64,000 nt of DNA, taken from NCBI GenBank assembly GCA_944989445.1, contig CALYLW010001209.1:66862-130861 (forward strand). Direction: 5' to 3'. Source of the DNA: Ampullaceana balthica (taxonomy: Eukaryota; Mollusca; Gastropoda; Lymnaeidae). Below the pieces are notes generated by a model. It did not search any database and was not told where the DNA came from. It worked only from the letters and a program-made list of their open reading frames with translations. Shown one piece after another: positions 11,787 to 23,734 of the stretch. The stretch's first letter is position 1. The number at the start of each line of letters is the position of its first letter. A program made the translations under genes and the position numbers.

Positions 11787-13687
11787 TCTTGCTATGGCAC
11801 GGTAATGGAACCTTCCTTTGTACATCTTGCTATGGCACGGTAATGGAACCTTCCTTTGTACATCTTGCTATGGCACGGTAATGGAACCTTCCTTTGTACA
11901 TTTTGCTATGGCACGGTAATAGGACCTTCCTTTGTAAATCTTGCTATGGCACGGTAATGGAACCTTCCTTTTCCTTTGTACATCTTGCTATGGCACGGTA
12001 ATGGAACCTTCCTTTGTACATCTTGCTATGGCACGGTAATGGAACCTTACTTTGTACATCTTGCTATGGCACGGTAATGGAACCTTACTTTGTACATCTT
12101 GCTATGGCACGGTAATGGAACCTTACTTTGTACATCTTGCTATGGCATGGTATGGAACCTTACTTTGTACATCTTGCTATGGCACGGTAATGGAACCTTA
12201 CTTTGTACATCTTGCTATGGCACGGTAATGGAACCTTACTTTTTACATCTTGCTATGGCACGGTAATGGAACCTTATTTTGTACATCTTGCTATGGCACG
12301 GTAATGGAACCTTACTTTGTACATCTTGCTATGGCACGGTAGTGGAACTTTACATTGTACATCTTGCTATGGCACGGTAGTGGAACCTTACTTTGTACAT
12401 CTTGCTATGGCACGGTAGTGGAACCTTACTTTGTACATCTTGCTATGGCACGGTAATGGAACCTTACTTTGTACATCTTGCTATGGCACGGTAATGGAAC
12501 CTTACTTTGTACATCTTGCTATGGCACGGTAATGGAACCTTACTTTGTACATCTTGCTATGGCACGGTAATGGAACCTTACTTTGTACATCTTGCTATGG
12601 CACGGTAATGGAACCTTACTTTGTACATCTTGCTATGGCACGGTAATGGAACCTCACTTTGTACATCTTGCTATGGCACGGTAGTGGAACCTTACTTTGT
12701 ACATCTTGCTATGGCACGGTAATGGAACCTTACTTTGTACATCTTGCTATGGCACGGTAGTGGAACCTTACTTTGTACATCTTGCTATGGCACGGTAATG
12801 GAACCTTACTTTGTACATCTTGCTATGGCACGGTAATGGAACCTTACTTTGTACATCTTGCTATGGCATGGTAGTGGAACCTTACTTTGTACATCTTGCT
12901 ATGGCACGGTAATGGAACCTTACTTTGTACATCTTGCTATGGCACGGTAATGGAACCTTACTTTTTACATCTTGCTATGGCACGGTAATGGAACCTTACT
13001 TTGTACATCTTGCTATGGCACGGTAATGGAACCTTACTTTGTACATCTTGCTATGGCACGGTAATGGAACCTTACTTTGTACATCTTGCTATGGCACGGT
13101 AGTGGAACCTTACTTTGTACATCTTGCTATGGCACGGTAATGGAACCTTACTTTGTACATCTTGCTATGGCATGGTAGTGGAACCTTACTTTGTACATCT
13201 TGCTATGGCACGGTAATGGAACCTTACTTTGTACATCTTGCTATGGCACGGTAATGGAACCTTACTTTGCACATCTTGCTATGGCACGGTAATGGAACCT
13301 TACTTTGTACATCTTGCTATGGCACGGTAATGGAACCTTCCTTTGTACATCTTGCTATGGCACGGTAATGGAACCTTACTTTGTACATCTTGCTATGGCA
13401 CGGTAATGGAACCTTACTTTGTACATCTTGCTATGGCACGGTAATGGAACCTTACTTTGTACATCTTGCTATGGCACGGTAATGGAACCTTACTTTGTAC
13501 ATCTTGCTATGGCACGGTAATGGAACCTTACTTTGTACATCTTGCTATGGCACGGTAATGGAACCTCACTTTGTACATCTTGCTATGGCACGGTAATGGA
13601 ACCTTACTTTGTACATCTTGCTATGGCAGGGTAATGGAACCTTACTTTGTACATCTTGCTATGGCACGGTAATGGAACCTTACTTTG
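11787..13687 (+). repeat. 38-bp satellite array
   Basis: About 50 units of 38 bp (core gtacatcttgctatggcacg, then gtaatggaacctta). Aligned to the adjacent 44-bp unit it is the same sequence with a 6-bp loss and a few substitutions, so it is a derived form. In the second chain it is represented by about one unit (36522-36560). Confidence 0.95.
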
Positions 13688-14215
13688 CATGCTAGTTATG
13701 ACAAAGTGAAAGGAACCTTTCCTTGGCGTGTGAATTGGGACACAGGTTTGTTGTGTACTTTTGTAATCCCTTCCTTCACTTTACACAATCAAGTTAGAGC
13801 ATATAACATGATGTAGTTCGAGTTTAGTGCCATGAATATAGTTATAGCTGCCCCTTGTAATTGCTCCTGTGTGGAACAACTCGACGAACCCTCTGTATGA
13901 TCTACAGTGTCAAGTGTTAATATAAAGACAAACCATAACTTGTGATTTCATCTCAGCACCTCTATCGCTCCCCCCCTCCCACTTTCTGATTTACAGATAG
14001 GATGCATCACGCAGGTGTTGTTTTAGCTTCGTGTGGGGAAACATAAAAAGAGGTATCGCATTATAAGATAATAAACGTTACCTGACATTTCTTGGTGTTT
14101 TATGTGGGAGTTTTTTTAAAAAATGTTTATACGAGTCCATTTCCGATTACAATACTTTTTTTTATATCTGAACTCAGTTACGGTGACCTTTTTGAATTCT
14201 AAAATCTCTTAAGAT
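13688..14215. other. Non-repetitive block of the duplicated segment
   Basis: No gene or RNA seen. It is matched in the second chain at 36560-37046 and 40886-41080, where a 3.8-kb insertion splits it. Confidence 0.6.
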
Positions 14216-14337
14216 ATGGAAGGTAATGGTTACTAACTTTAAATATCATATAGTTAAGGGTAACTGACTTATCATATAGGTAAGGGTTACTGACTTATCA
14301 TATAGTTAAAGGATACTAACTTATCATATAGGTAAGG

Positions 14338-15806
14338 CAGGGCCAAAACCGGCCCGCGAAGCAATTTTAACTGGCCCGCGGCCTCATCTTAAATAACTAA
14401 TTAATGTATTATTTCTGTAACGACATTATATTTATTTTTTAAAAAGTCGAAATTTTGTACTGTTTTGAGTATCTCAAAGGATGGCGAAAATCGATAACAT
14501 TTTATTGTTTACTAACTACTAGACTTTCAGACATAAAGACCAAACAAGGGGAATTAATTTAGTTGCCTCTGTTTGTTCTGCTATTGTTGACTTTAAATTT
14601 CCACACAAAAAAAAATATCTGTATTTATTAATAAGGGTGCCCCTGCAATAACTGGTGAGAACAGTTAAATACCAAAACTTGTCTGTAACAAAGTCAGCGA
14701 AGATTTGAAACTTCACTGTTTTCAACAAGTTTTTTGTGACAAACACCTTAGATGTGATCGTTTCCTTGAGCTAGTGATAAAAGGCACTAACTCTGTTTGC
14801 TCTAAAACCGTGTTTAACTGCCAGTTTCAGCAGTTTCATCTTGACATCCAGGGAGAATATGAAGATGTTGTGTATCACAATGATGTAAGATGACTCAGTC
14901 GGAGAAAAACATTTCAGCGCTTCTACACACTTAAAAAGAAATTGGGCATTTCATAGAAAAATCAGGAACAACTAACTCCAGAACTATCTGATACTGCTTG
15001 GCTGGCAGATTTTACATTTAAATGTGGTATGACAAGCCATCTAAACGTTCATAACACAAATCTTTAAGGGCACTATGCAAGGGTAAGCCAATTATATTAA
15101 CATATCAAGGCCTTAGGGAACAAGCTGCAACTTTTTCAAAGGCAACTGTCTCAAATGCAGCCTAATACCACACATTTCCCCTCACTACAGGACATCATGA
15201 TATGTTTTACAGAAAGAAGCTTCAATGATCAAATACAGAAGTATTTTGTAGGTATTAAATCCATCACTGATGAATTTCAAAGACTCTTGAAGGACATTGC
15301 AACTATTGAAAATGAAATCAAGATTTTTTTCTACCTTTCTCTGTTGAACCTGATGATGCTAAAGGCCATTTAAACCAGGAACTTATTAAATAGCAGAGTG
15401 TTGCTGAATGTCACAACATACAACACTTTATCGCATTGACTCTTACAGTCAACTGGATAAAGAGAGATTTAAAGAGTACATTTGCTAACAAAATGCTCAG
15501 TTTGTTTAACTTGACATACTTGAGTGAGAAGACATTTTCTGTTATGAATTTTAACAAGAACTGTGTGAGGACGAGAAGAAGTGACTCTCACATATGTAAT
15601 AGTCAACGTATCAAAACCAGTGGCATTGAGCCTTGCCTCATCTATTTACTGAATTCAAGATCTCAGTTTCACCCTTCACATTAAAATGTTGATATAAAAA
15701 CTTCTCAGCCTATGTCATTTTTTAAAAATTATTTTAATCCGGCCCGCGAATATCTTTATTACGAGGAATTATGGCCCGCCATGAAAAAAATGTTTGGACG
15801 CCCCTG
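14338..15806 (+). mobile_element. hAT transposon with perfect 8-bp TSD
   Basis: The element begins CAGGGCCAAAACCGGCCCGC at 14338 and ends GGACGCCCCTG at 15806. It is flanked by aggtaagg on both sides (14330-14337 and 15807-15814). The duplicated octamer is also part of the local 26-bp tandem repeat, so the TSD alone is weaker evidence than usual, but together with the termini it fixes the ends. A decayed transposase lies inside. A partial copy starts at 41195 in the second chain. Confidence 0.85.
14705..15684 (+). pseudogene. hAT transposase pseudogene (GTF2IRD2/SCAND3-like)
   Basis: Three open pieces resemble one hAT transposase. 14705-14893 has CGL-less core sequence ending GEYEDVVYHNDVR, the point before the conserved RWLS motif, after which a stop falls. 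15155-15373 resembles the helical insertion (FQRLLKDIATIENEIKIF). 15436-15684 is the dimerisation domain, with TYLSEKTFSVMNFNKNCVR and a QFHPSH end. Stops and frameshifts separate the pieces, and the N-terminal part is missing. It is enclosed by hAT ends, so it is a relic of that element and not a host gene. Confidence 0.75.
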
Positions 15807-16040
15807 AGGTAAGGGTTACTGACTTATCATATAGGTAAGGGTTAGTGACTTATCATATAGGTAAGGGATACTAACTTATCATATAGGTAAGGGATACTGA
15901 CTTATATACTGTCAAGGGATTCTGGCTTATCATGTAGTTAAGGGATACTGAATTATCATATAGGTAAGGTTAAGGACTTATTACATAGGTAAGGGATCAT
16001 GAATTACCATATAGGTAAGGGATACAGACTTAGCATATCA

Positions 16041-16464
16041 AGGTCAAAGGTTAAATGTTTACTTCTGCCAATAACTTGAATATTTTGTCGTCTGACATTA
16101 CAATAAAATTATTTCTTTCAGTTGTTTCTACAAAAAAATATAAAAAATTTTGGTCAATCTCAGTAAAATTGTTTACTTCTGTGTGTTACAAGAATATTAT
16201 TTTAAATATCAAGTGAGTCGGAGTCATAAACTGGCTAAATCTAAATTTGTTTCGTTATGACTTAACGTGTTATTTTGTGATGTATAATTTATATCCACTA
16301 CGAAATCAGATGACATAAAACATAAACAGAAGTGTTTATGTGGGTACTAAATTTGATGTGTACGGAAATACTAAATAACGAAAATATTTATTTATAAATT
16401 AATCTTATAAAACAATATTTATTTAAAAGTAAGTTATGTAGATTATAGTAGACGTGGGATTAAT
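16041..16464. other. AT-rich single-copy block before the gap
   Basis: No gene. 16204-16464 reappears at 42806-43505, where a 440-bp element is inserted after the base equivalent to 16436; the sequence here is the empty site. Confidence 0.7.
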
Positions 16465-16564
16465 NNNNNNNNNNNNNNNNNNNNNNNNNNNNNNNNNNNN
16501 NNNNNNNNNNNNNNNNNNNNNNNNNNNNNNNNNNNNNNNNNNNNNNNNNNNNNNNNNNNNNNNN
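16465..16564. other. Assembly gap (100 N)
   Basis: Exactly 100 Ns, the conventional filler for a gap of unknown size, placed where the homology to the second satellite chain stops and where a 63-bp tandem repeat starts. Confidence 0.98.
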
Positions 16565-16735
16565 ATAAATTATTACACAACAAGCAGATTCTACCAGGTA
16601 ATGTATCAAGAAGCTGTCTAATACAGGATATATTATTACACAACAAGCAGATTCTATCAGGTGATGTATCACGAAGCTGTCTAATACAGGATAAATTATT
16701 ACACAACAAACAGATTCTACCAGGTAATGTGTCAT
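16565..16735 (+). repeat. 63-bp tandem repeat at the gap edge
   Basis: Nearly three units of 63 bp (core attattacacaacaagcaga) begin directly after the Ns. The array probably extends into the gap. Frames open across it (63 = 21 codons) are a by-product of the repeat. Confidence 0.85.
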
Positions 16736-17334
16736 ATAGCGAGCTCCTTCAGAACATTGTTCTTGAGCTAGTTATTTCGTTATTATTTGTGTAAGCACTT
16801 ACTCCCTGTTTCAATTGCCAGTTTTATTAACTCCTTGAGAAATATTCACTTTTGGATTTCATGAATATTTGTCGACGTCAAATTGGTTGTTTAATGTTTT
16901 TCTGTGCGTCTTTGCAATGCGCAAATACACTAAAAATAACAATATGATTCTTTTTTATTTGTTTCTTTATTTTCTACAAAGATTTCATCACTTGACATTC
17001 AGAATACGTCCTACATTTTACATGCTTCTTAAAGATTAAGGAAAAAACAACCAGAAACACTAATTCACGTTTTATGACTTTTAGATGTCAAATACCATGA
17101 ATAAGAAGAATATATATTTTGTAAGCGTACGAGTAAAGTTATATTATAGTCCACAACAAACATGCTGCTAGATATTTATTCTTAAATTTGAAATTAAATT
17201 GTAAATAGAGTTGAACTAATTGATAGGTAAGAAAAAGACTTCTTTTTACCTATAAGCCAGTATTTGATATGATCCCATGATTATACGAGTAGTTATATAT
17301 AACAAGAATACTTTATTAAATTTCATGTATATAC
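16736..17334. other. AT-rich spacer
   Basis: No gene, RNA or transposon end recognised. Confidence 0.5.
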
Positions 17335-20300
17335 GCCCTAAATTGACTGTACCACCAACTTTATTTCACATCCCCACCTATAAATTGACTGCCCCACCAA
17401 CTTTATTTCACATCCCCACCTATAAATTGACTGCCCCACTAACTTTATTTCACATCCCCACCTATAAATTGACTGCCCCACCAACTTTATTTCACATCAC
17501 CACCTATAAATTGACTGCCCCACCAACTTTATTTCACATCCCCTCCTATAAATTGACTGCCCCACCAACTTTATTTCACATCCCCACCTATAAATTGACT
17601 GTACCACCAACTTTGTTTCACATCCCACCTATAAATTGACTACCCCCACCAACTTTATTTAACATCGCCACCTATAAATTGACTGTAACACCAACTTTAT
17701 TTCACACCCCACCTATAAATTGACTGTACCACCAACTTTGTTTCTTCCCCACCTATAAATTGACTGCCCAACCAACTTTATTTCACATCGCCACCTATAA
17801 ATTGACTGTACCACCAACTTTATTTCACACCCCACCTATAAATTGACTGTACCACCAACTTTGTTTCACATCCCCACCTATAAATTGACTGCCCCACCAA
17901 CTTTGTTTCACATCCCCACCTATAAATTGACTGCCCCACCAACTTTATTTCACATCCCCACCTATAACTTGACTGCCCCACCAACTTTATTTCACATCCC
18001 CACCTATAAATTGACTGCCCCTCCAACTTTATTTCAAATCCCCACCTATAAATTGACTGCCCCACCAACTTTATTTCACATCCCCACCTATAAATTGACT
18101 GCCCCGCCAACTTTATTTCACATCCCCACCTATAAATTGACTGCCCCACCAACTTTATTTCACATCCCCACCTATAATTTGACTGCCCCGCCAACTTTAT
18201 TTCACATCCCCACCTATAAATTGACTGCCCCACCAACTTTATTTCACATCCCCACGTATAAATTGACTGCCCGCCAACTTTATTTCACATCCCCACCTAT
18301 AAATTGACTGCACCACCAACTTTATTTCACATCCCCACCTATAAATTGACTGCCCCCGCCAACTTTATTTCACATCCCCACCTATAAATTGACTGCCCCA
18401 CCAACTTTATTTCACATCCCCACCTATAAATTGACTGCCCCACCAACTTTATTTCACATCCCCACCTATAAATTGACTGCCCCTCCAACTTTATTTCACA
18501 TCCCCACCTATAAATTGACTGTCCCACCAAATTTATTTCACATCCCCACCTATAAATTGACTGCCCCACCAACTTTATTTCACATCCCCACCTATAAATT
18601 GACTGCCCCACCAACTTTATTTCACATCCCCACCTATAAATTGACTGCCCCACAAACTTTATTTCACATCCCCACCTATAAATTGACTGCCCCACCAACT
18701 TTACTTCACATCTCCACCTATAAATTGACTTCCCCACCAACTTTATTTCACATCCCCACCTATAAATTGACTGCCCCATCAAATTTATTTCACATCCCCA
18801 CCTATAAATTGACTGCCCCACCAACTTTATTTCACATCCCCACCTATAAATTGACTGCCCCACTAACTTGATTTCACATCCCCACCTATAAATTGACTGC
18901 CCCACTAACTTTATTTCACATCCCCACATATAAATTGACTGCCCCACAAACTTTATTTCACATTCCCCACCTATAAATTGACTGCCCCACAAACTTTATT
19001 TTACATTCCCACCTATAAATTGACTGCCCCACCAACTTTTGTTTCACATCCCCACCTATAAATGGACTGCCCCACCAACTTTATTTCACATCCCCACCTA
19101 TAAATTGACTGCCCCACCAACTTTATTTCACATCCCCACCTATAAATTGACTGCCCCACCAACTTTATTTCAATCCCCACCTATAAATTGACTGCCCCAC
19201 AAACTTTATTTCACATCCCCACCTATAAATTTACTGCCCCACCAACTTTATTTAACATCCCCACGTATAAATTGACTGCCCCACCAACTTTATTTCACAT
19301 CCCCACCTATAAATTGACTGCCCCACCAACATTATTTCACATCCCCACCTATAAATTAACTGCCCCACCAACTTTATTTCACATCCCCGACTATAAATTG
19401 ACTGCCCCACCAACTTTATTTCACATCCCCACCTATAACTTGACTGCCCCACCAAATTTATTTCACATCCCCACCTATAAATTGACTGCCCCACCAACTT
19501 TATTTCACATCCCCACCTATAAATTGACTGCCCACTAACTTGATTTCACATCCCCACCTATAAATTGACTGCCCCACTAACTTTATTTCACATCCCCACA
19601 TATAAATTGACTGCCCCACAAACTTTATTTCACATTCCCACCTATAAATTGACTGCCCCACAAACTTTATTTCACATCCCACCTATAAATTGACTGCCCC
19701 ACCAATTTTGTTTCACATCCCCACCTATAAATGGACTGCCCCACCAACTTTATTTCACATCCCCACCTATAAATTGACTGCCCCACCAACTTTATTTCAC
19801 ATCCCCACCTATAAATTGACTGCCCCACCAACTTTATTTCATATCCCCACCTATAAATTGACTGCCCCACAAACTTTATTTCACATCCCCACCTATAAAT
19901 TTACTGCCCCACCAACTTTATTTAACATCCCCACGTATAAATTTACTGCCCCACCAACTTTATTTCACATCCCCACCTATAAATTGACTGCCCCACCAAC
20001 TTTATTTAACATCCCCACGTATAAATTTACTGCCCCACCAACTTTATTTCACATCCCCACCTATAACTTGACTGCCCCACCAACTTTATTTCACATCCCC
20101 ACCTATAAATTGACTGCCCCACCAACTTTATTTCACATCCCCACATATAAATTGACTGCCCCGCCAACTTTATTTCACATCCCCACCTATAAATTGACTG
20201 CCCCACCAACTTTATTTCATATCCCCACCTATAAATTGACTGCCCCACAAACTTTATTTCACATCGCACTTATAAATTGACTGCCCCAAACAACTTTATT

Positions 20301-23300
20301 TCACATCCCCAAGTGTAAATTGACTGCCCCACCAACTTTATTTCACATCCCCGACTATAAATTGACTGCTCCACCAACTTTATTGCACATCCCCACCTAT
20401 AACTTGACTGCCCCCACCAACTTTATTTCACATCCCCACCTATAAATTGACTGCCCCACCAACTTTATTTCACATCCCCACCTATAAATTGACTGCCCCG
20501 CCAACTTTATTTCACATCCCCACCTATAAATTGACTGCCCCACCAACTTTATTTCATATCCCAACCTATACATTGACTGCCCCACAAACTTTATTTCACA
20601 TCCCCACCTATAAATTGACTGCCCAACCAACTTTATTTCACATCCCCAAGTATAAATTGACTGCCCCACCAACTTTATTTCACATCCCCACCTATAAATT
20701 GACTGCCCCACCAACTTTATTTCACATCCCCACCTACAAATTGACTGCCCCACCAACTTTATTTCATATCCCCACCTATAAATTGACTGCCCAACAAACT
20801 TTATTTCACATCTCCACCTATAAATTTACTGCCCCACCAACTTTATTTAACATCCCCACGTATAAATTGACTGCCCCACCAACTTTATTTCACATCCCCA
20901 CCTATAAATTGACTGCCCCACCAACTCTATTTCACATCCCCACCTATAAATTGACTGCCCCACCAACTTTATTTCACATCCCCGACTATAAATTGTCTGC
21001 CCCACCAACTTTATTTCACATCCCCACCTATAACTTGACTGCCCCACCAACTTTATTTCACATCCCCACCTATAAATTGACTGCCCAACCAACTTTATTT
21101 CACATCCCCAAGTATACATTGACTGCCCCACCAACTTTATTTCACATCCCCACCTATAAATTGACTGCCCCACCAACTTTATTTCACATCCCCACCTATA
21201 AATTGACTGCATCACCAACTTTATTTCACATCCCACCTATAAATTGACTGCCCCACCAAATTTATTTCACATCCCCACCTATAAATTGACTGCCCCACAA
21301 ACTTTATTTCACATCCCACCTATAAATTGACTGCCCAACCAACTTTATTTCACATCCCCAAGTATAAATTGACTGCCCCACCAACTTTATTTCACATCCC
21401 CACCTATAAATTGACTGCCCCACCAACTTTATTTCACATCCCCACCTATAAATTGACTTTCCCACCAACTTTATTTCACATCCCCGACTATAAATTGATT
21501 GCTCCACCAACTTTATTGCACATCCCCACCTATAACTTGACTGCCCCACCAACTTTATTTCACATCCCCACCTATAAATTGACTGCCCCACCAACTTTAT
21601 TTCACATCCCCACCTATAAATTGACTGCCCCGCCAACTTTATTTCACATCCCCACCTATAAATTGACTGCCCCACCAACTTTATTTCATATCCCAACCTA
21701 TACATTGACTGCCCCACAAACTTTATTTCACATCCCCACCTATAAATTGACTGCCCAACCAACTTTATTTCACATCCCCAAGTATAAATTGACTGCCCCA
21801 CCAACTTTATTTCACATCCCCACCTATAAATTGACTGCCCCACCAACTTTATTTCACATCCCCACCTATAAATTGACTGCCCCACCAACTTTATTTCATA
21901 TCCCCACCTATAAATTGACTGCCCCACAAACTTTATTTCACATCTCCACCTATAAATTTACTGCCCCACCAACTTTATTTAACATCCCCACGTATAAATT
22001 GACTGCCCCACCAACTTTATTTCACATCCCCACCTATAAATTGACTGCCCCACCAACTTTATTTCACATCCCCACCTATAAATTGACTGCCCCACCAACT
22101 TTATTTCACATCCCCGACTATAAATTGTCTGCCCCACCAACTTTATTTCACATCCCCACCTATAACTTGACTGCCCCACCAATTTTATTTCACATCCCCA
22201 CCTATAAATTGACTGCCCAACCAACTTTATTTCACATCCCCAAGTATACATTAACTGCCCCACCAACTTTATTTCACATCCCCACCTATAAATTGACTGC
22301 CCCACCAACTTTATTTCACATCCCCACCTATAAATTGACTGCCCCACCAACTTTATTTCACATCCCCACCTATAAATTGACTGCCCCACCAACTTTATTT
22401 CACATCCCCGACTATAAATTGACTGCCCCACCAACTTTATTTCACATCCCCACCTATAACTTGACTGCCCCACCAACTTTATTTCACATCCCCACCTATA
22501 AATTGACTGCCCCACCAACTTTATTTCACATCCCCACCTATAAATTGACTGCCCTGCCAACTTTATTTCACATCCCCACCTATAAATTGACTGCCCCATC
22601 CAACTTTATTTCATATCCCCACCTATAAATTGACTGCCCCACAAACTTTATTTCACATCCCACCTATAAATTGACTGCCCAACCAACTTTATTTCACATC
22701 CCCAAGTATAAATTGACTGCCCCACCAACTTTATTTCACATCCCCACCTATAAATTGACTGCCCCACCAATTTTATTTCACATCCCCACCTATAAATTGA
22801 CTGCCCCACCAACTTTATTTCACATCCCCACCTATAAATTGACTGCCCCACCAACTTTATTTCACATCCCCGACTATAAATTGACTGCCCCACCAACTTT
22901 ATTTCACATCCCCACCTATAACTTGACTGCCCCACCAACTTTATTTCACATACCCACCTATAAATTGACTGCCCCACCAACTTTATTTCACATCCCCACC
23001 TATAAATTGACTGCCCTGCCAACTTTATTTCACATCCCCACCTATAAATTGACTGCCCCACCAACTTTATTTCATATCCCCACCTATAAATTGACTGCCC
23101 CACAAACTTTATTTCACATCCCACCTATAAATTGACTGCCCAACCAACTTTATTTCACATCCCCAAGTATAAATTGACTGCCCCACCAACTTTATTTCAC
23201 ATCCCCACCTATAAATTGACTGCCCCACCAACTTTATTTCACATCCCCACCTATAAATTGACTGCCCAACCAACTTTATTTCACATCCCCACCTATAAAT

Positions 23301-23345
23301 TGACTGCCCCACCAACTTTATTTCACATCCCCACCTATAAATTGC
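17335..23345 (+). repeat. 42-bp satellite array (about 6 kb)
   Basis: About 143 units of 42 bp (core cacatccccacctataaatt, then gactgccccaccaactttat). The unit is 14 codons long and free of stops in one frame on each strand, so long open frames appear on both (up to 433 codons at 21327-22628), giving 14-residue periods such as TAPPTLFHIPTYKL on + and VGQSIYRWGCEIKL on minus. Variant units (for example cccgactataaattg, or tattgcacatcc) recur about 1.13 kb apart, which shows higher-order duplication. No start-site, splice or codon-bias signal supports translation. Confidence 0.95.
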
Positions 23346-23734
23346 CTGTCTGCTTATTTTTACGCTTTTCTCTGACGTCAGGGTTGACACTATGACGTAA
23401 AGAAACACTCAATTATCATTGTGATGTACGTGCAGTTAAGAGTTTAATGACAAGACTGGAAGCTCGAAGTTTTTTGTTAAGAACTTTTCTAGTGTTAAAA
23501 CTGTGCCTGTAAGAAAAGCCAATTAGTTGGTTGTGGCTCTAACTTGGCTTGATTATTTTTTCGTTTTAGTAAGGAATTAATTTTCACCAGAGATGCTTTT
23601 ATTATGTTATAAAATTTAATAACATTTATAATTAATTACTCATTTCCTTAAGTGGTGAGCGACGGAAGTAGGGTTTATGTTATTTTAAAATATTGAGTTT
23701 GCTGTCAGAATATAAGGAGAAATGGAGCACAACA
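23346..23734. other. AT-rich spacer between satellites
   Basis: No gene, RNA or transposon end recognised. It leads into the second 28-bp array. Confidence 0.5.

Larger units (their letters stand above)
14225..16040 (+). repeat. 26-bp tandem repeat split by a hAT element
   Basis: Units of about 26 bp (core acttatcatataggtaagg) flank the hAT at 14338-15806 on both sides; about 14 units in all, the later ones more diverged. Confidence 0.85.
9052..16464. repeat. Duplicated segment, copy 1 (matches 27832-43505)
   Basis: Single-copy blocks between satellites, for example 9176-9460, 10860-11070, 13690-14330 and 16204-16464, recur in the same order at 27960-28250, 34255-34490, 36540-41195 (interrupted) and 42806-43505. 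By eye 9176-9460 and its partner differ at only a few bases. The copy ends at the 100-N gap. Confidence 0.9.

Noticed and set aside
16443..16735. ORFs running across the Ns
   Set aside because: They include unknown bases and a 63-bp tandem repeat.
17843..23395. Long open frames of 14-residue repeats as repeat proteins
   Set aside because: They exist on both strands of the same DNA, follow from a stop-free 42-bp unit, break by frameshift at random units, and lack splice, start or codon-bias support.
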